Shown here: positions 38,422 to 47,377 of the stretch, piece by piece
How positions within the stretch are numbered: the stretch's first letter is position 1
Layout of the letters: each line of letters opens with the position of its first letter
Assembly (NCBI RefSeq): GCF_003814835.1
Contig: NZ_RKRG01000001.1
Span: 248,001-312,000 of the forward strand
Source of the DNA: Methanobrevibacter gottschalkii DSM 11977
Lineage (GTDB): Archaea; Methanobacteriota; Methanobacteria; Methanobacteriales; Methanobacteriaceae
Length of the DNA stretch: 64,000 nucleotides
Reading direction: 5' to 3'
Translations under genes and position numbers: made by a program
The notes under the pieces: model-generated
Told to the model about the DNA's origin: nothing
The model's input: only the letters and a program-made list of their open reading frames with translations
The model's database searches: none

Positions 38422-38471
38422 CAATAAAATAAGATAACATATAATTTTATGATTTTAATAGTATTTAATGA

Positions 38472-38909
38472 TTACCATACAGATAAAGTATAAGAATAGT
38501 CATCATAATTACGTGTAGCAACTGAAACCATATTACTTTTTGAATAATCACCTGATGAGTCCAATATTTTTTCTTTTAAAATTTTATTCTCAGTAAATCT
38601 ATAATTTGTAAGATTTAAACTTTTAAATTTATTTTTACAAATTTTTGAAACTAAATTAATAGATTCTTTTGAATTTTTATTATCTTTTAAGATTTTAGAT
38701 ATCTCACCAATAAATGTCCTATCTGTAAAATTCACTTTTCCGCTTAGAATTTCCATGACATCTTGAGCAGTTCTGAATTCACATGAATCATAAGAATAAT
38801 CTGGACTTGGAATGGAAATTGCAGTATTTACAACTAAAAATACTATTGAAACAAGAATTACAGCAAGAATAGCATCAATGATATAAAAATATCCTTTTTC
38901 ATCTAACAT
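38472..38909 (-). CDS. Pilin-like secreted/membrane protein
   Basis: The 145-residue product starts LDEKGYFYIIDAILAVILVSIVFLVVNTA: a short charged leader with Lys-Gly directly before a long hydrophobic helix, the layout of archaeal class III (type IV pilin-like) signal peptides cut by FlaK/EppA-type peptidases. The remaining 110 residues are polar, Lys/Asn/Ser-rich, with two Cys, and lack a known domain. I would call it pilin-like rather than a proven pilin. The ATG has no ribosome site but a T/A-rich TATA-like stretch lies about 25 bases ahead. It follows the AIR-synthase-like gene by 51 bases. Confidence 0.65.
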   Translation of the reverse strand: MLDEKGYFYIIDAILAVILVSIVFLVVNTAISIPSPDYSYDSCEFRTAQDVMEILSGKVNFTDRTFIGEISKILKDNKNSKESINLVSKICKNKFKSLNLTNYRFTENKILKEKILDSSGDYSKSNMVSVATRNYDDYSYTLSVW

Positions 38910-38960
38910 GAATAAAAATAGAATTTCAAAATATTAAAAAAATAGTGAAGTGTGCAAATA

Positions 38961-40325
38961 TTAATTTGCACGAATGTGATTGATCACTTTTTCTTTTTTA
39001 GCAATAGCTGCATCAGAAGCTCTTTGAACTTTTTCTTTCATTTCTTCAAAGTCCTCAGGAGTTGTTTCACCAACTAATTTTTTAATTTTGGTATAAGCAG
39101 CTTCTCTGAATAACGGAACAAGTTTTTCTTCAGAAGAGTCTTCTTTAATTAATATTGGTTCTCCAGAAGTATTAACTTCACCGATTTCAGATATTGAAAC
39201 ATCATATTTTCCAACCACTTTTTTAATATCTCCAACGATTTCAGGAGGTGCAATCAACATTAGTGAATCAGTTGAAACTCCCAATGGGTCAATATTTAAT
39301 GTTTCAAGCATGTTTAATACATTTGGAGCAACCATTTGTCTGATTTCTTTTTCATAAAATTCTAAACCAACACCAGTTGTATTAGATATTTCATGAGCAT
39401 CTCCCCTAAGACCACCATTTGTTACATCAGTCATTGCATGAATGTCTTTTACAAGATCTGCTTCAAATAATGCATGGGATGCTTGAACAAAGTTTACATT
39501 CATTGTATCCCACACAACATCAAAGAAACCATTATATAAAGCTGTTGTTGTTATTGTTCCTCCACCTGAGCCTTCTGTTAAAAGAATTACATCACCGTCA
39601 GTTGCTCCTTTTCTTGCTGTTGGAGGATGATTTGAAACACCAACACTTCCAACAGCAGAAACAAACCTATCACCCAAAACCATGTCTCCACCAACACGCA
39701 ATGTACTTCCAGCTACAATTGGAACATCAACAAGTTCAGATACAGCAGCAACACCAGCAGTAAAGTCAAATATTTTAGCAACATCACCATCATCTGCCAA
39801 ATGAACATCACTTAAAATTGCAACGGGATCAGCACCCATTACACAAACATCCCTAAGGGTTGCTCTGGTTACATGAAAACCACCTAAAAATGGATATTCG
39901 CTTAAACGTGAATGAATTCCATCTACTGCAGTTGTAATATAAACATCATCATTGTTTGCTTTTGCTTTAACAACACCACCATCATCTTGTTCGGACGGAT
40001 TTATAAGTGATGCTGTATTTGTTGATGCGACAATTTCTGCAATTTTTCTGTGAACAAAGAAATCCCCAGCTCCGCGAGAACCTACTCCCATTTCACCCAT
40101 TAAAACATCGGCTTTGTTAACATTAGCTATTTCTTTTAAAAATTCATCACCACACTCTTGTAATTTAAGAGTTGTTGAAACTTCATCAATTACCGCTTTT
40201 GCCATTTCAACAGAGTTTTTTTCAGAAATTTTTTTATATTCCCTGATTCTTACAGCTAAAAGCTCTGTTAAATCATTATAATCATAATCATCAATTCTTG
40301 CTCTTACAAATCCTTCAATATCCAT
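38961..40325 (-). CDS. AIR synthase-related protein (PurM/HypE superfamily)
   Basis: The 454-residue product has the PurM/HypE/SelD fold: an N-terminal extension (about 1-80), the ATP-binding GEMGVGSRGAGDFFVHRKIA and DDGGVVKAKANNDDVYITTAVDGIHS, the core VTRATLRDVCVMGADPVAILSDVHLADDGDV, GSTLRVGGDMVLGDR, the C-domain LLTEGSGGGTITTTALYNG and DVTNGGLRGDAHEIS, and a charged helical tail. Family members use ATP to activate amides, carbamoyl groups or selenium. It is too long for canonical HypE (about 330) and lacks HypE's C-terminal Cys, so its substrate is unknown. It starts two bases after hisH, in the cfbD-hisH operon. AIR synthase proper is less likely. Confidence 0.85.
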   Translation of the reverse strand: MDIEGFVRARIDDYDYNDLTELLAVRIREYKKISEKNSVEMAKAVIDEVSTTLKLQECGDEFLKEIANVNKADVLMGEMGVGSRGAGDFFVHRKIAEIVASTNTASLINPSEQDDGGVVKAKANNDDVYITTAVDGIHSRLSEYPFLGGFHVTRATLRDVCVMGADPVAILSDVHLADDGDVAKIFDFTAGVAAVSELVDVPIVAGSTLRVGGDMVLGDRFVSAVGSVGVSNHPPTARKGATDGDVILLTEGSGGGTITTTALYNGFFDVVWDTMNVNFVQASHALFEADLVKDIHAMTDVTNGGLRGDAHEISNTTGVGLEFYEKEIRQMVAPNVLNMLETLNIDPLGVSTDSLMLIAPPEIVGDIKKVVGKYDVSISEIGEVNTSGEPILIKEDSSEEKLVPLFREAAYTKIKKLVGETTPEDFEEMKEKVQRASDAAIAKKEKVINHIRAN

Positions 40326-40327
40326 TG

Positions 40328-40924
40328 TTATAACTCCAAATTAGTAAAATTCTTTAAAATCTTAAGTCCTGCTATACCGCTTTTTTCAGGGTGAAATTGT
40401 GTTGAAAATAAATTATTTTGGCTTAAGCTAGCTACAATTTTCCCACCATATTCACAAACTCCTGCAATAATGCTTTCATCATCAGGGACAACATGATATG
40501 AATGAACAAAATAGAAAAATTCCCCATCTATTCCTTCTAAAATAGGTGAATTATTACATATTTTTAATTTATTCCAGCCCATATGAGGTATTTTAACATC
40601 CCCTGATAACAGTTCAACATGTCCTTTAAATAAGTCCAATCCTTTAACACCATCTGCTTCTTCACTTGAACTCATTAAAACCTGTTGGCCAAGACAAATT
40701 CCTAAAAATGGTTTATCTTCTGAAACATGTTCATGAATTACATCTCTAAATGGTTTTAAATTTTCCATTGCACTTCCAAACGCACCCACACCTGGCAAAA
40801 CAAGATAATCACTATTAGCAATTACCTCTTTATCATCACTAATTTTGTATTCTGCACCTATTTTTTTAAATCCGTTTGAAATACTTTTTAAATTTCCACT
40901 TTTATAATCAATAATCGTAATCAT
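40328..40924 (-). CDS. hisH: Imidazole glycerol phosphate synthase glutaminase subunit
   Basis: HisH supplies ammonia to HisF in histidine synthesis. The 198-residue class I amidotransferase has [37 protein letters not shown], the nucleophile loop [28 protein letters not shown], and the catalytic His/Glu in [20 protein letters not shown]. Its ATG overlaps the cfbD stop by four bases; hisF is not nearby. Confidence 0.96.
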   Translation of the reverse strand: MITIIDYKSGNLKSISNGFKKIGAEYKISDDKEVIANSDYLVLPGVGAFGSAMENLKPFRDVIHEHVSEDKPFLGICLGQQVLMSSSEEADGVKGLDLFKGHVELLSGDVKIPHMGWNKLKICNNSPILEGIDGEFFYFVHSYHVVPDDESIIAGVCEYGGKIVASLSQNNLFSTQFHPEKSGIAGLKILKNFTNLEL

Positions 40925-41994
40925 TCATCTAACCATCCAATAGCTGATCTAATCATACCGCCAAAGTCTGAAAATACAATTTCATCAGTTCCAAGAGTTT
41001 TTGAATGAGCATCCAATTCAGCAACAACATGATTGTAACCTAAATCCCTTAAAGGTTCAACTAAACGAGGCCCATCTGTTATTGCAACAGACTCCACATC
41101 AAAGTCTTCAATTGGGAAAGCATGTGGAACACCAAATACAACAATTAAATCCAAATCCATATTTTTTAAGTATTCAGCTGCAACATCAGCAGTGATAGGA
41201 TATTCATCAAGCCCCCCTGTAATAAAATCAATTTCCATCGGCAATTCTTCTTTGATATTTTTTGCATGACATCTAATTCTTTCAAGACCAGTGCTGCCAT
41301 CAAGATTTGCTACAATGATAGGTTTATTATCTCTTCTAATATCTTTATAGTCAAAATTAATAATATCTGCAAACAGATATGCAGTTTCTTTTTTAGCATT
41401 ATGAACAAAAGCTACTTTTTTGCCATCTTTAATAGCGCGAACTACAAGTTTAGCAACATTTTCCTTTGAATCACCAAAGTTAGGTTTAATGTATTTTCCT
41501 TGTGCCATTCCACGGGTTTTTTCAACTTCAGTTGCTTTTTCAAGCATTTCAATTTGTCTATCCGCTTCACCTTGAGGTATAACACCACATTCTACTGCTG
41601 CTTCTAAAACCATAATAGCACCAACAGTATTGTCACCTTCACCAGATCCCCCATGAGACTCAACAGGTATTACAGTGCACGGCAAATCAGCATTAGCAAT
41701 AGCTTCTTTTAAATCTTCACCAATAATCATACTTGCACAAGTACCTACAACACCCATCAATTCTGGTTTAAACATGTCATAAGCTTTTTTTAAAGTTTCT
41801 TCTAACTTTTCACCAGCTCCTAAAATAAAATCGTTTTCGGCCATTGCAGTTGTTAAGACTCTTACTCCATCACTTTCTAATAACCTTCCAGTTCTAAAAC
41901 AACAACCATTTGGCCCGTGCATAACAATAACATCAACATTCATGTCTCTTAAAGTATAAAGAGACGCTGCAATTGGACTTGGTCTTGGATGCAT
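40921..41994 (-). CDS. cfbD: Ni-sirohydrochlorin a,c-diamide reductive cyclase, catalytic subunit
   Basis: CfbD is a NifD-like protein that, with the NifH-like CfbC, reduces Ni-sirohydrochlorin a,c-diamide on the way to coenzyme F430 of methyl-CoM reductase. The 357-residue product has the family N-terminus [39 protein letters not shown] with cluster-ligand Cys, [18 protein letters not shown] with the second Cys, [19 protein letters not shown], and [13 protein letters not shown]. It is the first gene of cfbD-hisH-AIRS-like, with AGGTGAAAAAA before the ATG. F430 and histidine genes sharing an operon have no obvious metabolic reason. Confidence 0.92.
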   Translation of the reverse strand: MHPRPSPIAASLYTLRDMNVDVIVMHGPNGCCFRTGRLLESDGVRVLTTAMAENDFILGAGEKLEETLKKAYDMFKPELMGVVGTCASMIIGEDLKEAIANADLPCTVIPVESHGGSGEGDNTVGAIMVLEAAVECGVIPQGEADRQIEMLEKATEVEKTRGMAQGKYIKPNFGDSKENVAKLVVRAIKDGKKVAFVHNAKKETAYLFADIINFDYKDIRRDNKPIIVANLDGSTGLERIRCHAKNIKEELPMEIDFITGGLDEYPITADVAAEYLKNMDLDLIVVFGVPHAFPIEDFDVESVAITDGPRLVEPLRDLGYNHVVAELDAHSKTLGTDEIVFSDFGGMIRSAIGWLDE

Positions 41995-42078
41995 ATTTTT
42001 TTCACCTAAAATAATTTAACAAATAATTATTTTAAATTCTTAATTTATATAATTATACAATTATCAATTGGAGATTAA

Positions 42079-42480
42079 ATGATGAAACTAGATAAAAAAA
42101 TTTTAGAAGAAAAAATTAGAGAGTATAGGGATTTTAAAAGTTGTTCCGAATCAACATTAATGGGGCTTTGTGAAGCTGCAGAATATCCTATGAGTAAAGC
42201 AGAAATGTGTAAAATAGCATGCGGATTTGCAGGAGGAATAGGTGGAACATTTGATGAAGGGACATGCGGTGCTGTAACTGGTGCTTTAATAGCGAATGGA
42301 TTAGTATTAGATAATCCTGTTAAAATCAAAGAAAATGCAAAAGAGATTTTTAATTCTTTTAAAGAAAAATATGGAACCGTTTGTTGTGGTAAAATAACCA
42401 ACAATGGAAAAGATAAATCCCCATGTGTCGACTGCTGTGTATTTATTGCAAATAAAGTTGCTGATTTATGGGATGAATAG
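42079..42480 (+). CDS. C_GCAxxG_C_C family redox protein
   Basis: The 133-residue product shows the conserved Cys pattern of this family: KSCSESTLMGLCE, MCKIACGFAGGIGGTFDEGTCGAVTGALIANG, KYGTVCCGKI and SPCVDCCVFIANKVADL. The many Cys suggest a redox or metal/cluster-binding role, unproven in any member. GGAGATTAA precedes the ATG (a second ATG follows directly). It is divergent from cfbD, with 84 bases between. Confidence 0.85.
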   Translation: MMKLDKKILEEKIREYRDFKSCSESTLMGLCEAAEYPMSKAEMCKIACGFAGGIGGTFDEGTCGAVTGALIANGLVLDNPVKIKENAKEIFNSFKEKYGTVCCGKITNNGKDKSPCVDCCVFIANKVADLWDE

Positions 42481-42622
42481 CTTGTTGAAATGAAAATATG
42501 TAATAAACTATCAAAACATAGCCAGTTGTATGAATCATTTATTTTTCGACATTATCTTTCATTATAAATTAATTTTTTATATTTCAGTGCGAATATAAAA
42601 TTAGAAAGAATTATATTATATG
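42481..42622. other. Intergenic AT-rich gap
   Basis: I see no gene, RNA or strong inverted repeat in this stretch. With the remnant that follows (42623-42850) it makes a 371-base region without an intact gene. Confidence 0.3.
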
Positions 42623-42850
42623 CTAAGACTCAACAGCAATATATAAATAACAATACACTTTTCCATCAGAAGCAAAATCTTCTGGAACAGAACTTTCATA
42701 ATCAATATTGAAACTTCTTTTAATTTTTTCATTCCTTTGATTTTCCCATACTGTTCCCATGCATTTTGAGCACAAGTTGGGATATCTTCTCCTTTAATGT
42801 CATAAGTATTAATTAAATTTGAATTAAAATTATAGTCATCCTGGAGAATT
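42623..42850 (-). pseudogene. Remnant of a GyrI-like effector-binding domain
   Basis: No long ORF exists, but two frames of the minus strand read protein-like. Starting near 42840, one frame gives LINTYDIKGEDIPTCAQNAWEQ; further down, another frame gives a WENQRNEKIKRSFNIDYE segment followed by SDGKVYCYLYIAVES and a stop at 42623-42625. The order, spacing and final YIAVE strand resemble the C-terminal half of GyrI-like/AraC effector-binding domains (small-molecule-binding fold). The reading needs at least one frameshift and lacks the N-terminal half, so it is a decayed gene. Identification rests on pattern only. Confidence 0.4.
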
Positions 42851-42851
42851 A

Positions 42852-43337
42852 TTAAAATATTTTTTTAAATGGAATGAATCGATTAACTTTCTTTGAATAT
42901 TTTATGTATTCATCCCCATATCTTTCAAATAACCATTTTTCTTCTGTTTTTATTAGACTAATTGTTAAAAAAGCCCAGAATAGAAATGGTAAAAAGAATA
43001 ATAATATATTTTGTGAAATTAAAATTAATCCAATTGATATGAAAAGAAAACAGGCGTATATTGGATGAGATACAAAAGAATAAACTCCAGTTGTTACTAG
43101 ATTATTATTTTTAATATTCTTCATTAATTTTGAATTAAGTATTGCCAATAACCATAATACTATAGCAAAAATGATTGAAATTATTCCCAATGTAATAAGG
43201 AAGATATTTAGTTTATTTATATTATATACTGGTATAATTTTGTAAATTGAGGCTGCAATTGATAAAAAGGTTATTATAATTATTAATCCCATTAAATAAG
43301 GACCTACACCAAATAGCGGCAAATGTTTTTCATCCAT
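42852..43337 (-). CDS. Isoprenylcysteine methyltransferase-like membrane protein
   Basis: The 161-residue product has four to five hydrophobic segments and the C-terminal signature of the ICMT/PEMT family: LVTTGVYSFVSHPIYACFLFISIGLIL and IKTEEKWLFERYGDEYIKYSKKVNRFIPF, which form the SAM-binding pocket in relatives. These enzymes methylate isoprenoid or lipid substrates in the membrane; the substrate here is unknown. It is next to the effector-domain remnant and stands apart from the stomatin operon. The ATG at 43337 has only a weak upstream site. Confidence 0.85.
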   Translation of the reverse strand: MDEKHLPLFGVGPYLMGLIIIITFLSIAASIYKIIPVYNINKLNIFLITLGIISIIFAIVLWLLAILNSKLMKNIKNNNLVTTGVYSFVSHPIYACFLFISIGLILISQNILLFFLPFLFWAFLTISLIKTEEKWLFERYGDEYIKYSKKVNRFIPFKKIF

Positions 43338-43495
43338 ATGTTAATTGTATTTTTGATAGAATATAAATTTTTTGGTATGCCTAAATTTTGTTTATTGTGA
43401 TTAAACATATATTAAAATATTCTAGGTTAATGTTTCTAAAATCCAATGAGTATTTCATTAAAATAAGTACAATATTATAAAGAAGAGAATAAAAA

Positions 43496-44401
43496 TTATT
43501 CTTTTTTATCCTCTTTAAACAGCTCAGCTATACCTGCAACTGAACTTAAAACACCGCTTGATTCAAACGGTAAAAATATTTTAGATGCTTTTCCATCAGC
43601 TATTTTTTCCAGTGATTCCAAGTATTTAATAGCTATAAGACCATCATCAGGATTTCCTTCGTGAATTGCAGCATATACCTTTTCAATTGCCATTGATTCA
43701 CCTTCTGCTTCTAAAATTAAAGCTTGCTTTTTTGCTTCCGCCATTTTTTTAATAGATTCAGCTTTACCTTCTGCTTCTAAAATTGCTGCTTGTTTATCCC
43801 CTTCAGATTTTTTAATTTCTGATTGTTTATAACCTTCAGCTTCAAGAATTGATGCTCTTTTCATTCTTTCAGCTTTCATTTGTTTACTCATTGCCTCCAC
43901 TATATCCTTCGGAGGTTCAATTTTTTGTATTTCAACACGAACTACTTTACTACCCCATTTATCTGTAGCTTCATCCAATACTTCACGTAATTCTGCATTA
44001 ATCATTTCACGAGAAGTTAATGTTTGATCAAGTTCCAGATCCCCAATTATATTTCTTAAATTTGTTTGTGCAAGTTTTGTAATTGCTTGATAAAAGTTAA
44101 CTACATTATATGTTGCATTAAATGGGTCTACAACTTCATAAAAAATTACACAATCAACAACAACCACAGTATTGTCTTTTGTAATTACTTCCTGAGGCGG
44201 AACATCTACAACCTGTTCTCTTAAATCCACCCTTTCTAAATTTTCTAAAAATGGAATTAATACAACTATCCCACTTGAAACAGTTCTATTATATTTTCCA
44301 AGTCTTTCAACAACCCCTTTTTCATATGGCCTTAAAATTTTAACATATTTCATAGCAATGTAAACTAAAAATATGACAATTATTATTATTGTTTCTATCA
44401 T
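43496..44401 (-). CDS. SPFH/stomatin (band 7) family membrane protein
   Basis: The 301-residue product has one N-terminal membrane segment (about 2-20), the SPFH domain (ILRPYEKGVVERLGKYNRTVSSGIVVLIPFLENLERVDLREQVVDVPPQEVITKDN), TSREMINAELREVLDEATDKWGSKVVRVEIQKIEPP, and a long Ala/Glu-rich coiled region (SKQMKAERMKRASILEAEGYKQSEIKKSEG...). Stomatins form ring-shaped membrane scaffolds and often work with an NfeD protein, which is encoded 12 bases upstream. The NfeD partner supports a role in membrane protein quality control or microdomain formation. Confidence 0.93.
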   Translation of the reverse strand: MIETIIIIVIFLVYIAMKYVKILRPYEKGVVERLGKYNRTVSSGIVVLIPFLENLERVDLREQVVDVPPQEVITKDNTVVVVDCVIFYEVVDPFNATYNVVNFYQAITKLAQTNLRNIIGDLELDQTLTSREMINAELREVLDEATDKWGSKVVRVEIQKIEPPKDIVEAMSKQMKAERMKRASILEAEGYKQSEIKKSEGDKQAAILEAEGKAESIKKMAEAKKQALILEAEGESMAIEKVYAAIHEGNPDDGLIAIKYLESLEKIADGKASKIFLPFESSGVLSSVAGIAELFKEDKKE

Positions 44402-44413
44402 TTAAAACATCCT

Positions 44414-44821
44414 TTACTCAACTATTAATTTAATACTTTCTATTCCACATACTTTAACCGTGTCCCCAATGTCAACATTATTTTTTGCATAAGCGGACCA
44501 TTCTTCACCACATACTTTTACAATAATGTTCTTATCATCAATTTTTCGAACAACTTTAGCATTTCTTCCAATCAGCCTTTCTGCAGTAGTCTTTTTATTA
44601 ATTTCAGGTGTGACTTTAATTGCAAATTTTTTAGTAAACACCAATAAAATTATTGATATTACTATAAAAGCTCCAAATTGTGTGTAGAAATCAAATTTAA
44701 AATAATTTAATACAGCTGCAACTATTGAACTTATACCAAACCACACTAAAATAAAACTACCTGTAAGTATTTCCAATAAGAAGAACAGGATAGCCAATAT
44801 TATCCAAATAAAAATTTCCAT
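44414..44821 (-). CDS. NfeD-like membrane protein
   Basis: The 135-residue product has three to four N-terminal hydrophobic segments (IFIWIILAILFFLLEILTGSFILVWFGISSIVAAVL) and a C-terminal OB-fold domain (TTAERLIGRNAKVVRKID...GEEWSAYAKNNVDIGDTVKVCGIESIKLIVE), the short NfeD form without a protease domain. Start is ATG 44821, four bases after AAGTGAT; longer frames run into the promoter. First gene of the NfeD-stomatin operon. Confidence 0.9.
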   Translation of the reverse strand: MEIFIWIILAILFFLLEILTGSFILVWFGISSIVAAVLNYFKFDFYTQFGAFIVISIILLVFTKKFAIKVTPEINKKTTAERLIGRNAKVVRKIDDKNIIVKVCGEEWSAYAKNNVDIGDTVKVCGIESIKLIVE

Positions 44822-44858
44822 TTTAATCACTTGTTGATAGTTAACTATATAATTTATC

Positions 44859-44873
44859 AAGTATATTATACTT
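44859..44873. promoter_or_regulatory. Perfect 15-base palindrome at the NfeD promoter
   Basis: AAGTATATTATACTT (7-bp arms, 1-base centre) lies 38 bases upstream of the NfeD start and contains a TATA-like core, so it could be the promoter, an operator, or both. Confidence 0.35.
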
Positions 44874-45028
44874 AATTGTTTTTAAAATCTAACCATATGA
44901 AGTTAATCATTATACTCAAAACACAAATTCTACAAATTCTACCCAGTGCAAATAAAACATCGATTAAATTAACTAAAAATAGTAAAAAATAGATTTTTAA
45001 AAAAATTTTTGTAAAATTAACAATTTAT

Positions 45029-45460
45029 CTAAATATAAAACATAAATGAAGAAGCAGTATTTTTATCTGGTAAATCTCCACAAGCTATCATATCCATTAA
45101 TATTAATCCAATACAAAAGAATATGATAATTGATAATGCTTTTTTCCAGTACTCCATTCTTTTCGGCCATCTGAAAAACTCATGATTAAATGCCTCAATT
45201 TGTAAATAAATGAAGTATTTTAAAGATTTAATAATAATACCCAAATATAACCCACCATTAAATCTGTAATAAATCTTAAATTATTATTACATTCACGAAG
45301 CCCCTTTAATTGAGTTAAACCATCAATAACTGTTGGAATTGATAATAACATCACCAATAAAATAACATGAATTGTATAATCTACAAAAAAAGAAGTAAGT
45401 ATAATCAAACTAACAAGTTAAAATATAAATCCCAAACAGAATAAGAACATTTAAACTATA
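45029..45460 (-). pseudogene. Frameshifted DUF2085 membrane protein gene
   Basis: The minus strand has two partial frames. From 45408 down it reads ...LLSIPTVIDGLTQLKGLRECNNNLRFITDLMVGYIW, the signature of DUF2085 (P-x-x-x-DG-x-T-Q and GLRESNNxLRF). At about 45240 this frame ends in LLLNL, while the neighbouring frame continues GIIIKSLKYFIY, the expected next segment, followed by two further hydrophobic stretches to 45029. Upstream, towards 45460, a stop interrupts the frame just before the hydrophobic segment, and the Cys motif expected at the N-terminus (C-x-R-C-x-G-I-Y) is not intact (a CSYSVWDLYF-like stretch is visible). At least two disruptions imply an inactive gene; a sequencing error could explain one. 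Confidence 0.6.
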
Positions 45461-45542
45461 AATACGACTATTTAGTTTTTAAATTCTTCAAATTCATCAA
45501 CAAGAAGTTTATAGGAAATAAAATTAGAATGATTTAACCTAA

Positions 45543-45857
45543 TTAATCTGCATCTTCATCGAGTGTTTCCAAAAGAAAACTAACTGGCCTAAAACCATCA
45601 TTACAGGAAATCATTGCAGATTTTTTGTTTTTCATCCACCCATCATAAAAATCACTAGCACCATTAGCTAAAGCCATTACAAAAGGAGAAAGACTTTCCC
45701 AAGCACTATCACAGAAATCATCAGGTCTTGCCCAGCCATTTGCAATGAAAACCTGACCTTCTTCAACACTACATTCATGCTCCAAAGGGTTTTCATATTC
45801 TTCAATTAAATCATCATGCCTAACTTTTCTCATGACAGTAATTTTTACTTTTTTCAT
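45543..45857 (-). CDS. TIGR04076 family protein
   Basis: The 104-residue product matches TIGR04076, small anaerobe proteins of unknown function: KVKITVMRKVRHDDLIEEY, CSVEEGQVFIANGWARPDDFCDSAWESLSPFVMALANG and MISCNDGFRPVSFLLETL with conserved Cys residues. No membrane segment. GGAGATATT precedes the ATG. Single gene. Confidence 0.85.
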   Translation of the reverse strand: MKKVKITVMRKVRHDDLIEEYENPLEHECSVEEGQVFIANGWARPDDFCDSAWESLSPFVMALANGASDFYDGWMKNKKSAMISCNDGFRPVSFLLETLDEDAD

Positions 45858-46106
45858 AATATCTCCAAATCAATATTTTATGGTCTTTAAGACTTTTTTA
45901 TAATTCCAACATTTAATTACCTAATCTAATAATTTATCATTATTAATTTGCAGAATCTCCAATACTAAGTAATCCTATTTTTTTAAATCTTAACTACTGC
46001 TAACTTTAAGACAGCAGATTTTTTAAAAATAATACTTTAAATTAATTAGAACTTAACTTTTTAGTTAATTTAACCATAAACCTATAAAAATGAAAAAAAA
46101 GAGGAT
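45858..46106. other. Intergenic region between ychF and the TIGR04076 gene
   Basis: AT-rich 249-base gap. TTAACT-TTTT-AGTTAA at 46053-46068 could be the ychF terminator. CTGCT (about 45997) and AGCAG form a second weak hairpin before a T/A run. No ORF or RNA gene was recognised. Confidence 0.35.
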
Positions 46107-47297
46107 TTAACCTCTTGTTACAATACTAATAATGTCCCCATCCTTTAACTCATAATCGCTAGCTACACGCATGTTTCTTCTTGCATCAACAGCATGCATG
46201 AATTTATCACCAATATCCGTGTGTACAATGTAGGCCAATTCACGAGGAGTTGCACCATTTGGAACTAAAAATCCATCTGGTAAAACATTACCTTTTTGAT
46301 CTGTATATTTGTGTTCATCCTGAACCGGGTAGACAACAATCCTATCCAGTAATTCGAAAATTCCATAATTTAAAGCCTTCTGAACACCAGTACTGCCATA
46401 TTTGTCTAAAATATTAGTTTGAATATATTCCAATGCTTTAAGTTGATTTGGATTTAACTTATCAGCTTGTAAAATCTCAAAATGATCATCCCCTGAAATA
46501 TATGAAATTAAACCTGCTTCTGCTGCTCTTACAAGTGCAATTTCAGATTCCGCTGAAGTTGGAATTACATATGGATATTTTTCTTTAATTCTTTCAATAT
46601 TAGCTGCAGAAGTTGGAAGATCTGCTTTATTTGCAATAATCATCATTGGTTTGGCAATCCTTAAGATATTTCTTGTTAATTCTATTAAATCCTTTTCTTC
46701 CCATTTATTATAATCTGGTTCAATATTCCTTTTAGCTTCAATAATGTCCTCGATAGTTATTCCAGTACCGGACAATTGATCAAACAATACTTTTGAAATA
46801 TCCAAATGTTCAGCACCAACTTTTCTTATAAGTCTTACCCAATTTCTTGATAAAATTCCGTACATCCACATTACTATTTCTTCTTCTAAAAATTGAATGT
46901 CTTCTAATGGGTCATGACTTCCAGGATCGACAGGATTTCCCTCAATATCAGTTGAACCTGAAGCATCAATGACATGAATAAAAACTTTAGCTTGCATTAA
47001 ATCATCTAAAAACTTGTTACCTAATCCTTTTCCTTCATGTGCTCCAGGAACTAAACCTGCAACATCTATCAATTCAATTGGAAGCAATCTTTTTCCATCA
47101 ATACAAATTGAATTATGAGGATTACATGTAACTTCCAACTCCTTACATGGACAATCCTTAATTACATGAGCAACAGCTTTATTTGCATCAATTGTTGTAA
47201 ATGGGTAATTTGCCATTTCTACAGTAGATGCTGTTGCTGAATTAAAAAAAGAGGATTTCCCCACATTTGGTTTTCCACAAACTGCAATTTGAAGCAT
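46107..47297 (-). CDS. ychF: YchF/Ola1-type P-loop ATPase
   Basis: The 396-residue product is an Obg-family protein that prefers ATP: Walker [16 protein letters not shown] at the N-terminus, switch region [42 protein letters not shown], the NKAD motif (IIANKADLP), and a C-terminal TGS domain ([39 protein letters not shown]). It binds ribosomes and takes part in stress responses in bacteria and eukaryotes. Archaeal/eukaryal-type coiled insert is present. Start ATG 47297, four bases after AGTGAT. Confidence 0.94.
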   Translation of the reverse strand: MLQIAVCGKPNVGKSSFFNSATASTVEMANYPFTTIDANKAVAHVIKDCPCKELEVTCNPHNSICIDGKRLLPIELIDVAGLVPGAHEGKGLGNKFLDDLMQAKVFIHVIDASGSTDIEGNPVDPGSHDPLEDIQFLEEEIVMWMYGILSRNWVRLIRKVGAEHLDISKVLFDQLSGTGITIEDIIEAKRNIEPDYNKWEEKDLIELTRNILRIAKPMMIIANKADLPTSAANIERIKEKYPYVIPTSAESEIALVRAAEAGLISYISGDDHFEILQADKLNPNQLKALEYIQTNILDKYGSTGVQKALNYGIFELLDRIVVYPVQDEHKYTDQKGNVLPDGFLVPNGATPRELAYIVHTDIGDKFMHAVDARRNMRVASDYELKDGDIISIVTRG

Positions 47298-47377
47298 AAT
47301 AATCACTTAATAATTAATAACACATTAATATCTGTATTTAAAATTATAAATAGTTTCAGAATGCATATAATATTTTA

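Noticed and set aside
38327-38440. Longer N-terminus for truD (start at 38440)
   Set aside because: It would be translated through the tRNA-Arg(GCG) gene; ATG 38326 has the usual ribosome site.
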